A stretch of 64,000 nucleotides of DNA from Vanilla planifolia (taxonomy: Eukaryota > Streptophyta > Magnoliopsida > Asparagales > Orchidaceae), in contig JAIUJO010000160.1 in assembly GCA_023846275.1 (NCBI GenBank), forward strand, positions 499,809-563,808, in the 5' to 3' direction. Numbering within the stretch: position 1 is the first letter of the stretch; the number at the start of each line of letters is the position of its first letter. The position numbers and the translations under genes were made by a program. The notes below the pieces were generated by a model, which saw only the letters and a program-made list of their open reading frames with translations, was not told the origin of the DNA and made no database searches. Below, in pieces: positions 39,591 to 53,100 of the stretch.

Positions 39591-42500
39591 TTATCTTAAT
39601 CTATCTTATTTCAACTTTAAGATTCACTTACTTTATATTAAAAAAGTAATTGGTTATTATTTAATCTTATTTTACTTGACAATTTACAATAATTCCACCA
39701 AATATTAATAAGAAAAACTAAACATCGTACTCATCTCAACGAGCCCAATCAATAGAAGTTTAATGTTTACCTTTAAAATGTTTTATTTTTTTCTTTTGAA
39801 AAGGTTTATGAGACATTTTGATTCATGTTCAATTTGATGATCAAGAATATTACGCCCGATCTCCTTAGTATCTTTGAATGCAACTTTTATAGAGCAATGA
39901 TCCTATTTCTAAATCTTTTTCACATTAATTACGTTATATTATTTTGTAAATTTAAATCCTTTAACATGTTTTGTTTACATCAATTTACTTGGTTATATGA
40001 CATAGATTCAATTAACCTCATTTCAACTTAATTTATATTTACTAAATTTTTAAATAATATTTTTTCATAATTGAGACCTATGTAGTTTAGTAATTCATAA
40101 TAAATCCAAAGGTTGTTCATGTTAAAGGAAACAAATATTATTATGCTCATCTAGATGTAATTAATTATTAAGTTTTTATTTTCTGTGTTTTATCTTACTT
40201 TGCAAGACATGTCTATTAGTAAATAATTTTATTTTTAAATTAAAAACTTTTTGTTATTTATATTTATTTAATTCTACTACTTATATTAATTAAAAGCAGT
40301 GAATATATTTTACTTTTAGCACCTTGGAATGCAGTGTTCTCTTAAAATTTATCTCTTTTCTTAAAAACAATTTATTTTTATTTTGTTATATTTTAAAGAA
40401 ATACTAATTGTGTTAACACATTACTTTAACATCCTTTTCTTTTTATAATATTACATTCTTTCAATTCAACTTCTTTTAGTTTTACTATATACTTACCAAA
40501 TATTACTAAATTAATTTACAATTATGTATGCTAATTTGAAATTTTCCATTAAGTCTAGGGAGGCCTTATCGAGGTGAAATAAATGTCGTTGGACTCATCT
40601 TGGTGACTTTTATCCAATTAAATGTTAATTTATAAATATTTTTTTTTGTAGACTTTTGATAAGTTTTTTGAGATATTTTGAAAAGTACTTTATTTGACAA
40701 TGGAGAATATTGCTTTTGATCTACTTGATATCTTGTAATGCAACTTTCTCATATAACTTAACTTATTCCTCGAAAATTTTAATGTTTATTTGGTTATATT
40801 CCTATGTTACCCAAAATCTTCTCTCATGTGATGCTCAAATTTCTTTTACTTGGTTATATTATATTCCTTCAAAGTTTTTCTTTACAAGTTTAATACATAT
40901 TAATTTGATAATTAAAAAAATATGATTATTCAATTATACTTGATAATATGTAATAAATCGAACGAAGGTTTTGTCAAGAAAAACTAAAAATCATTGCACT
41001 TACCTTAATGAGATTAGTTTAATTAAATATTAATTTTCATTTTTTTTTAAAATTTATTTTCAAATATTTTGGCAAGCTTTATAAGGTGTTCCAATTTGTA
41101 CCAATTTTAAATTCAAGAATATAGTGCTTGATCTACTTAGTATTTTGGCATTCAATTCTCCTAAAAACATTTATCACATTTTTTCAAATTTTTGAAATTA
41201 ATTGAGTTTTATAGCTATGTAACTATTAATTTTCACATGTGTGACCTTTACATAACTTAGAATTAGTTAGATTACATCAGTTTAATTCATCTCATTTCAA
41301 CTATAACATATATTTGCTTAACATTAAAAGAAATTGTTTTTTGAGGCTCATTTATTTCTATAATTCATAAGTATTCTAAATATTATGATTGAAAGAAAAT
41401 AAAGGTCATCAAACCTATCCTAATAAAATAATCACAATTAAGTTTTTAAATATTTTTCAATTATTTTTTATTTTTTTTATTTTTACGCACCTTATGACAC
41501 ATTTCAATTCGTATGAAATTTATAAATTTAGGATGATGCTTTAGACATTGTAGTTTCTTTGAATACAATCTTTTTATAAAATATATGTTATTTCTTCCTT
41601 TTTTAATCATTGATTTTGATATGTTGCTATTAAACTATAATTCTTCTATCATGTGACCATTAATTTGCATTAATTTTCTTATATTACATTCATTAGATTT
41701 GTCTTTTTTAAGCTCTAACACATACCTAATTTTAAAAAAAAAATAAATATTATTTATGCTTATTTATTCCTCTAAGTCATAGTAATTCAAACGTTTTTAT
41801 TGGAGACAAAACAAAGGTTGTTAAACCCATTTTGCTGAGTTTAATCCAATTGAATTTTGATTTAAAAATTTTAAAATATTTATTCTATGATGTTTAACAA
41901 TTTTAGTAAAAATTTTATTTCAAACATTATTTTATGATAAAGGATGTTGCACTATTTTTTCTTAATATCTTGTAATTTAAGTATCTTATATAATTTATTT
42001 CTCAACTTTATTCTATTAACCTTTATTTCATTATTACTAAAAAACTATATTTCTCCTCTCATGTGGCCCCATCATCGCTTTGAATTAGTTATAATATATG
42101 GCTTCAAGTTGTATCAGTTTAGCATTATTATATATTTCCTTATTGTTAAAATAATAAGTTATTATCATTTATGCTTGTTTGCTTTGGAAATATGAAGCAA
42201 TTCCAAACAAGGTCTTATTAAGACAAAACAAAGATCACTGAACATGACTTAATGGGATTTATCAAATTTAATATCCAATTTAATATTTCATAATATTTTT
42301 TTGTTTAGTTTTGGCTTGTTTTATAAGAAAATTAGATTTGAACTTATTTTTTTACTCTAATTTGGTCATATTATTTTGTATCTTTAAATGTCTTTTCGTA
42401 TGACATTTACATGCGTTATTAAGGTTACTTTAAATTGTTTCAATTTATCCCATCTTAGTAATACACATACTTATTATTAAAATAATATTTTTCATTAACT

Positions 42501-44100
42501 ATGCTTGTTTAGCTTGATAATTCTTAGTGATTACAAACTTGGTCCAATCGAGACGAAACAAATATTATTAGAATCATCTAAATGAGCTTTATCCATCTAA
42601 ATGCTCATTTTATTATTTTTAAATACTTTACTTTCTAAACTTCGTGCATGCTTTTTATTACGTTTTAGTTCAGTTCTAATATAATCGAGGTCATTGGAAC
42701 GAAACATTTTAACTTGTTTTGAATGTAATTTTAGCACAAAATTTTTCAAATCTCTAAAAGTTTTTCTTCGATTTATTTAGATTACTTTGAAACTCAAATT
42801 CTCCATTCATGTGAGCATTATATCATTTTTTATTTTGGTATATTATATTGTTTCAGTTTATCATATTTTAGATTTAGTATGTATTTGCTTAACATTAAAA
42901 TTATAATTTATTAAAATTATGTTTATTTAAATTGGTTATTCATAGTGATTACAAATCAGGTCTATTAGAGGTGAAATAGATATCATCAAAATCTTTTTCA
43001 TGAGTTCTTTACAACAAAACATCCACTTTGATATTTCAATATATAATATTTTTTAAGATTTTTTGTGTATGTTATGAGGAATTTTTATTCATTCTTGATT
43101 TGAAGATAAAAAAATGTTAAGCTCAATCACACTAGTATCTTGGAATATAAATTTCCCAAATAATTTATTTCTTTTCTTAAAATTAGCAACTTTAATTTTT
43201 TTATTACTATATAACTCTAAATGTCATCTCATTTGACCATTACATGTCTTTGATTTTGTTACATTATATTTTTTTTGCTTATCTTATAACAACATTGAAA
43301 TTATTTACTTAATATGAAAATAACACTTATTCTTATATTTGCTTACTTACTTTTGTAATTCATAGTAATACTAATGAGATCTAGTGAATATAAAAAACAA
43401 TCATTGGACTCATCTTATTTCTCGTTATCTAATAAAATTTTTGTTTTATTTTTTTCAAATATTTTATTTTGTAATGTTTGAGCTTGTATTACAAAAAATT
43501 CTATTTGTAACTTATTATAATATCAAGGATGTCATACACGATCTCCATAGGATCTTAGAATGAGACTTTATTTGTACATTTCACTACAATTCTTTAAATT
43601 GTTTTCTTTTTTTAGGTTATACTACAATGTATCTCTATATCTCTTATTGAGTAACTTTAAAATATATTTTTATTTTTTATATTAAATTTCTTAAATTTAT
43701 CTTAACTCAATAGTAATATTTATTTTATTAATATAAACAAAAAATTATTATTATTTATTCCATATACATTGGTAATTTGTAGTAAAATTAAATGACATTC
43801 CATTGATATGTGGCAGACCTTGTTGGTTGCATATAAGTGAGCTCTATCTGACTAGATATTTGTTTTACATAAATAAATGTTCTATTTTTTAGTGTGGAAT
43901 ACTTTAAAAGACATTGATTTGCACATGGTTTTATGATAGGTATTAGTTATAATATAATGAAAATTTAGCTCTCCACTCACATAACCTTTACATCACTTTT
44001 ATTTGGTACATTTTATTACTTTATTTTTTCTTATTTTAGCTTTAATATATACCTATTTGATATTGAAATAATAGATTTTCTTTTTATTTCATTTCTTATT
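39591..44100 (-). repeat. Inverted satellite block; first 2.2 kb is the second copy of 35,710-37,890
   Basis: 39,591-41,790 repeats 35,713-37,890 in order, for example ttatttgacaatggagaata near 36,803 and 40,691, and acctaattttaaaa near 37,820 and 41,728. From 41,800 to 44,100 further minus-oriented monomers follow without an obvious partner. The minus-to-plus switch is at about 44,085-44,140, in A+T-rich monomer sequence. No frame is conserved. Confidence 0.85.
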
Positions 44101-47100
44101 TTAAAATAGTTTAGAATGAATTGTTATTTTAGTATTCACTAAATATATGATGATGTTCAAATGAGATAAATTAAAGAAGGGTAATATAGCATCCATAATC
44201 GTCAGATTGATTATAAGTAAATTAAAGAGGAAAATTAGAGTTTCACAGTAAAATAACCGAATTAAAGTAAAACATTTAAACAAATGAGATACAATGTAGA
44301 CCTGACTTACATTCTATGAAATTGATAAGATTGATTATTACATCCTTAATCGTATGATTAGAAATAAATAAATATGTCTCGTAAAACATGTTGAAACCAT
44401 TGGAAGTAAAATATTTCAAAATATGTAAGTAAATGTTTTGTTGGATAATGCTCATTCTAATAGTTCCAGCAATATTTGATTCATCATCATAGCACTTCAT
44501 TTTGAATTACTAGAAGTTATTAACTAAAATATACATATATTTTAATAATTTATTATTTTAATTTAAAGGAAATATATATATTAAAGCTAAGATGAGATTA
44601 ATTGAAGAAGCGTAATATAACCAAATCATAATGATGTAACAGTCACATAAGAGAATATTTGGTTTTACAAAATAACATAAAAAAATCAAAGCAAAAAATT
44701 TTCAAAAATAAGATAAATTTTTTGAAAATGTTACACTCCAATTTACTAACAACAAATAAAAAAATTATTTCTGTAAGTTAAAATAAAATATGTTTTTACA
44801 TAGTAATGAAAGAGAATTCCTGTAAAGCATGCTAACATCTAAGAAAATAAAAAATTTCGAAATATATGAAGGAATATTTCACTACATAAAGCTTAGCATG
44901 AATAGTCCAATGAAGCTTATCTTGTCTTAATTAGACCTTATTTGTAAGTTCCATTAATTATGAAAAATATAAGTTTAAATAACAATGAGTTATTGTATTA
45001 TTATTAAGTAAATTTATAATAAAGTTAGATTAGATTAATTGAAGCATTGTATTATAAAGAAATAAAAGTGATATAAAGGCCACACAAGATGAGATATGCA
45101 TTTAGATTGCAATATGACAAAAATCAAATTGAAACTTTTGATGCAATAAGATAAATTTTATAGGAAAATTGCAGTGAAAAGCATTCAAGAAATTAATTGC
45201 AACATACTCAACTATGAAACAATGTAAAAAATGAACTTTCTCTTCAATTATGCTCGAAATCTAGAAAATAAAATATTTAAATATATTAAATTTAATGTTT
45301 AAAAGGAAAAAACTATTCAAGCTAAGTTCAACAATATTTATTTTTTCTTGATTAGACCCCGCTTATAATTATTAGAATATCTTATTTAAGTAAGAATTAA
45401 TATTTATAAAATATTATTTAAATATTCAATTAACCTACAATAAAGTTGAAATTTTGTGATTTGAAAAGATGTAACATATGCAATTCAAAACAATGTAAAT
45501 GTGATATGGTAGTGGAATTTGAGTTTAATAGTATAAGACCAATTCAAAGAAAAAATTTGTAAAAACAAAATAAATTTTATGTGAATGTTATATTCCATTA
45601 AAATATGGTCATCAAATTTTGTAAACTCAATTATGAAATAAGATATTATTTGAAATATCTTATAAAGTGCACCACAATCTTTACAAATATAAAACATAGT
45701 ATTTAGTTTCATTGATTTTCACAACACGAGACCAATAAAGTCTATTTCCACTTAATTGGCCCTCATTTGGAATTGCTATCAATTACAAAAAAATAAGAAT
45801 AGATAATAATAAAATTCTACTTTAATAATAATAAAATTTATATTAAATTTGAAATGAGATATTGAAGAAACTTTATATAACAAATTTAGAGTGATGTACT
45901 AGACATAGGAGAGGATATTGAGTGTTACATAATGAGACATTTTAAAAATTGAGATAAATTACTCAAAAATGTTGTATTCCAAGACATAAAGAAATCATGT
46001 ATAATATCATCAGTTGCTAAAAATAGGTAGAAAATAAGATGCCAATAAAACAAGTGAGGTTAAAAAAGTTAAATATATATAAATAAAAAATGAATAATTT
46101 TTTGGGTAGAAGTAATGAAGTTGAGTCCAAACATATTTGTTACATCTCAATTGTGGTTCGTTTGGAAATTACTGTGAATCACAAAATTAAATAGACATAA
46201 ATTTTAGTGAATTACCATTTTTATGTCAAGTAAATTTATATTAAAACTAAAATAAGGTAAATTAAAAAAATAATTATTTATAGAAAAAACATCCATGATC
46301 TTTATATCATCTATAAATGAAAATATCTCTTAAGGCTTGCAAAAGTCATAAAAAATAAAATTTTAAAAGAAATAATAAGTAAATAATTAATTTTATATAG
46401 CTTACCTTGATGAGTCCAAAATATTACTTTCATCTTGATTAGATCAGATTTAGAATTATCATAAGTTACAAAAACCAATAAGAATAAATAATAGTAATTA
46501 ATAAATTAGTATTAAGTTAAAAATTAATAAAAGTAGAATGATATATATTGATCCAATATAATTTGAGCAAATCAAGGTGATGTTAAGGTCACACAAGAGA
46601 AGATTTAGAGTTACACTATATCGCAACAAAATCAAAGAAAAAACTTGAAAAAATGACATAAATTGTATAAGCAAGTCACGTTATAGGATGCAAAGAAGAT
46701 CAGATGAAGCATCCAAGATCATTAAAATATGAAAGAATCAACATTTCTCATAAAATATTCCAAAACTATTGAAAGTGAAATATTTAAAAATATAAAAATA
46801 AAAATTTAAATAGATATAGCTCATCAAGAAGAGTCCAACAAATTTTGCTTCATCTCAATTAATCCTTTTTAGGAATTATTGTAAATTACAAGATAAAATG
46901 AGCATAAATAATTAAAACATATTATTTTTATATTAAGTAATTGTATAATAATTGCTAAAAGAAATAAATTAAGGCAATATAATCTAATTAAATAAAAACA
47001 ACAAAGTTATAATAAAAAAATTTGACTTTTGTTGTAAAAGAATAAAATCAATGAAAAACCTTTGAAAACATTAGATATATTCTATTGAAATGTTGCATTT

Positions 47101-50100
47101 CAAGGTACTAAGTAGAAGGTATGGGACATCTTCACTCATCAAATTTGGTGTGAATAAAACAACTCTCATACAGTGTGGTTAAACATTGCAAAATAAAAAT
47201 ATTCAAAGATATCAAAATGAAAATTTAATTGGCTGGTTATGGTGGGCCAAATGACAATTTTTTTATGCCGATGAGGCATTGGTTGGAATTTTTACAGATT
47301 TCCCAGTTAAATAAGGGAAAAATAATAAAATATTATTCTTTTATGATCTAATAAAAATATAACAAGTTGAAATGTGGTAAATCAAGGTAATGTTATACAA
47401 ACAAATTAAAACGATTTAAAGGCTACACAATATTAGAAATATGTCTTATTAGTACTATAATTAAACCAAAGTGAAACATTTATATTCATGATATAAATTA
47501 TAAAAAAATTTGGACTCAAAGGTATTACGTAGATAAAGTATGAAATCCTCAATAATCAAATTAGATACAAATTGATGTCTTGTAAAATGAGCCAAAAGTT
47601 TGTAAAATAAAATATCTTAGAAAGCAAGAATTTTTAGTTGGATATTATTTATTATGATAAGTCCAATAACTATCTTTTGGCCTTAATGAAACCTTGACTA
47701 TAATTACAAAAAATTATTAAATTGAACAGTAATAAATGATAATATGTTATTATTTCAATATAAAAAAGAATACAAACAAGGTACTATGATACTAAAGAGA
47801 TCAAGTGTAACATTCTCGATCGTCAAAATATGTAAAAATGAAAAACCTCATTAAACATGATAAGTACCTAAAAATAAAATACTAAAGACTATTAAAAATT
47901 GATAGTTAATTAGAAAGAGTTTGCTAAGAATACTTAAATGACATTTGTTTTTTCCTTTATTGGTCTTCCTTTGGGTTTACTATGAATTACAAAAAAAACT
48001 AAAAATTGATAATAATGAACATATCAAAATAAAAGTGATGTAAATATCATAGAAGAGGAGATTTCGAGATATAAAAAAAGAACCCAATAAAAAAAATTTA
48101 GAAACAAGATAAACAAGTGGGAATGCTTCTTTCCATGTTGCTAAGTGTACCATCCTCAATAATCTATTGTGGTGCAATTTGAAAGGTTTGTAAAACATTT
48201 AAGAACTTTTAAAAATAAAATATTTAAAAGTGAAAAATAAATATTTAATTAGATAGAGGAAGTTAGAGATGCCCAAAAATATTGCATTCATTTTAATTAA
48301 TCTTAGTTTTTAATCAGTTTTAATTACGAAAAAAAGTAAATAAAAATAATAGTAAGTTATTATTTTAATATTATGTCAATATATGTTAATGATGAAATGA
48401 GATAAATTGAAACAATAGAAAATAAAAAACTAAAGCAGAGTAAAGGATACTTGAGAAAGCAATTCGAATTTCTAAGTATTATATTTAAATAAAAGTGAAA
48501 TTTTAAAACAATTGGATAAATTTTACTAAAAAGTTGAAAATAAAATATTTAATAATATAAAATAAAATATTTTTTTTGATAGAGCCAGTTTGGTACATGT
48601 TCAATAACATCTATTTCCTGTTGACCTAACCATGCAAAAAGGAAAAAAAGTATGAAATAACTAAATAAAAAAAATGTAAATATCAGTTGAGAGGAGAATT
48701 ATCGTTTCATAATAACATAACTAAATTAGAGTAAAACATTTGAAGAAGATTAATAGGACTAGAAAGTTGAATTCTATAATAATAAAAAGTTATAGTGTAA
48801 TATCCTTATCATCAAAAAATGAAATAATAAAAATAGCTAAAAGAATGTAAAAAAAATAATAGAAAATATAATATTTAAAAAATAAATAAATCAATTTTTT
48901 AATTTGATGTGCTCATAAAAAATGCAACAAAAGACATTGTTTTTTTGTTAGACTAATTTTAAAAATTTTACACATTACCCTACTAAATAAACAAATAAAA
49001 ATTAAATAATCTTTTCAAAATTTTTTATAAATGATGCTAAAATCATAGAAAATTAAATATTGAAAAAAGGAAAAAATGAATGTTTAATGATATTGAGTTT
49101 ATCGAGAAGAGTTAAAAGTCATTTATTTTTGTAGATCAGAGCCCATTTGTAGCTACTATTAATTACTAATGTAAATAATCATGAATAGTAACAAATTATA
49201 ATATTTTTATTTAGTAATTCTTCTTTGAAGCTTAAATAAAATAAATTCAAGTAATGTTGTACATCATAATCAAGGAGATGTAAAGGATGTAGCATGGGAG
49301 GTTTAGAGTTATAATGCAATAAAGCTATTCAAATAGAAATATTAAAGAAAAATGAGATAAATTATAATGTTAAATTGCATACCAAGACAACACTGAGTTT
49401 GAGCATAAGATCATCGATTGTTAAACCTATTATAAATCAAAATGACTTGTAAAGTATGCTAAAATCTTTTAAAAAATAAAATATATAAAAATGAAAATTC
49501 AATTTGAGGGAGCTCATCTGGATACTATGACGACATTTGTTTCCACTAAATGGGACAATGTTTAGATTTATTACAAATTAACAATGTACAAAATAATATA
49601 TTATAATGAATTAATTGAGCAAATAAATTCAATGTAATGGCAACATAGGAGAAAGTTTAGAGCTATATTATACTATCACCAAATTAAACAAAATCACTTA
49701 TGAGCCACTCCAAAATACTAGAAAGAGCTATTTAGAAGTATATAAAAATTTTTTTAATTTTTTAGACCACAATAGTCTGAGTCAAAAGTTGTTTGTTTTA
49801 TCTTGATCGAACCCCATTTGGAATTACTTTGAGTTACAAAATATGTAAAACAAAATGGCAATAAAATATTATTTTCAAATTGTGTAAATATATATTAATT
49901 CTAAAAAGAGATAAATTAAACAAAATATAATATGACAAAATCAATGTGATATAATGTTGTAACGTGAAGAGAATTAGAAGTATAAGAAGTTTAATAAAAT
50001 AATGCGAATGTTCTTAGAAATGAAATTATTTGTTTGGGAAAGTCATAGTCCATGACAGCTTAGGAACAAAGTAAAACATTTTAGATCATTAAGATAATTA

Positions 50101-53100
50101 TGAATCAAATTCTCTCGTAAAGGATGCTAAAATAAAAAAAATATTTTTAGAGCTTTGGAAATGAATTTTTAATTTCATAGGGCATGTTGAGATGAGTTCA
50201 ATGACATTTTTTAATCTCAAATGGTAATCATTTGGAATTACTATGAATGTCAAAAGTAAATAAGCAAAAATAATAATAGATTTTAATTTTACATTAAGTA
50301 GTATACATATATATATATATATATATGAATGTTGGAGCTAAAATAAGATAAATTGAGGTAATGTAGTATAAGAAAATCAAACCTATACAATGGTTACATG
50401 AGAGGAGAATTACTTTTTTATAGTAATACTACAAAATAAAATAAAAAAATAATTTAAGGATGTTAGAAATTATACAAGGAAGTTGCATTCAAAGGTGTTC
50501 AAGACATGATTTGTAACTCCTCAAATATTAAGTCATCAAGGAATACAAATATCTCATAAAGTGTACAAACATCATATAAATAAAATACTTTCAAAAAATG
50601 AAATGAAAATTTAATTTGTTTGATCGAAAGACCAATATGGTTTCTTTCATCTATATCTGACCATGATTGGAATTACTATGATTTCAGAAAGTAAATAAGT
50701 ATAGATAGAAGAAATTATTATTTTAAAATTATGTAATACATACTAATCCTAAAAATGAGATAAATTGATTCAAAGTTATAGAAAAAAATTCAAGATAATG
50801 TAGATTTGACATGATAGAAAAATTAGAGTTTCATAAATATATTACCAAATCAATTGAAAAAAAATTGAAGGAATAAGATAAATTATAATGGTAGATTGCA
50901 TTCATAGTTACTAAAGAGTTCGACAACAAAACCCTTGATAATAAAATCAGGTATGAACATAAATAGCTAAAATCATGTTAAAATCATTAGAAATAAAAAT
51001 TTTGAAACAAAAAAAATTGTTTGATAAAAGTCCTTGAGACTAGGCAATTGTTGTCTTAATCAGTCTTCTTCTAGACTTACAACAAATTAGAAAAGTAAAT
51101 AAGTATAAATAAACAAGTAATTTAAGTAAACCAAAGAAATGTAGAGGTCATATAAGCGTAGTGTCGGAGTTACATTTTGATATAAGAAAATAGAATTGAA
51201 AGATTTGAGTAAAAGGGATAAATTTCATGAAAAGGTTGCTTTCCAAGATACTAAAAACTCAAGCACAAAATCAATGATGGTCAAACTATGTACGAATAAA
51301 AATAACTCATAAAACATGCACAAATTAAAAAATAAATATCTAAAAAATATAAAAGAAATATTTAATTTGATAGAGCTCACTAAGACAACATAGACGATGT
51401 TTATTTGGTCTCAGTCAAACATCTTTTTAAATTATTACAAAATACAAAAGTAAACAATAATATCTAAGAAAATTATTATTTTTATATAAGAAAATACATA
51501 TGAAAACATAAAAGTCATTAATTGAAGTACAATAATATAACTAAATCATGGCTATGTAAAGGCCACATGAGATGAGATTAAAAGTTACAAAGTAATTTGT
51601 CCAAATCAAACCCAAAAAATTTAAAAAAGCTGTAAATTATTCAAAAAAATTTGCATTATAAAATTCTAATGGATTGAGTGTAACATCATTGTTTTTAAAT
51701 TAGATACAAAAAAATTATTAGTAAAGGGTGCAAAACCCTAATAAAATAAAATATTTAAAAATATTAAAAAAGAATATAAATTTGATAGAACTCATTGAGA
51801 TGAGTCTGACAAGATATGTTTCTTCTTGATTAGAACTTGTTTATAATTATTATGATTTACCATGGTAAAAGAGATAAATGTTGACAAAGTATTATTTTAA
51901 TATTAAATGAATAGATATTAAAGTGAAAATTATGATAAATAGAAAGAATGTAAAACAAAAAATAAATCTGATTGAGTGTAGAATTACAAATCATCAAATC
52001 TATTACAAATAAAAATATCCCAAAAAGTATGAAATAAACTTAGGAAAAAAAATATTTACAAAAATAAAATTAATAATAATTTAGATAGAGCTGATCAAGA
52101 TGGGTCCAATGATGTTTATTTCATCTTGATGAGAGTTTTTTTTAATTATTCTGATTTTTAAAGTAAATCAGAATAAAAAATAAAAAATTATTATTTTAAT
52201 GCAAAGTGAATATATTATAATTTTACAATTCTATAAATCAAAAATATGTAATTAAAGAAAATCCAAGAGACATAATGATATCACAAAAAAATATTGGTGT
52301 TTCATTGAGATGTGGTATGACAATGTCAATCATCAAATTAGGATTGAATTAAAATTCCTCCCAAAATTTTCGAAGATATAGTAAACAAAATATTTAAAAA
52401 TACGTAAATGAGTATTTCAATTTCTAGAGCTCATCGGCATGAGCAAATGACATTTTTTTCAAGTCAATCATGCCCTATTAGGAATTCATAAATTTTTTTA
52501 AAAAATTACACTAAAATAATAATAAGTTATTATTTTAACATTTTGTAAATATATTTTAAAGCTAAATTAACATTATTTTGAGAAGTGTAATACAACTAAA
52601 TACAATGACGCGATGGTCACATGTAAGGAGAATTAAAGTGTCAGAATGTTATCACTAAATCAAAGCAAAAATATTGGAAGAAATGAGTTATAGTATAGTG
52701 CATGTTTGTATTCAAATACACTAAAGATAGTGAGTACAACATTCTCTATAATCAAATCAGTTATGAATTAGTAAGACTAAAAAGATGTCAAAACCCTAGA
52801 AAATAAAACATTTTAAGACATTAAAAAATTAATATTTAATAAGAAAGTGCTTGTTGTGAAGAGACTAATGATGCTATTTCACCTTGAATGTACATCATTT
52901 GAAACAATAGTGAATTAGAAAAGTAAATAAGAAAATAATTATGGATAACATCTAAATTGGAGTGATGAGAAGGTCAAACGAGAGAATATTTACTGTTACA
53001 TTATATTATAACCAATTCAAAGAAAAACATTTGAATAAATAAGATAAACAGGGTATAAATGTTGTATTTCATAACACTTAATAGATAAAGTATAATATTC

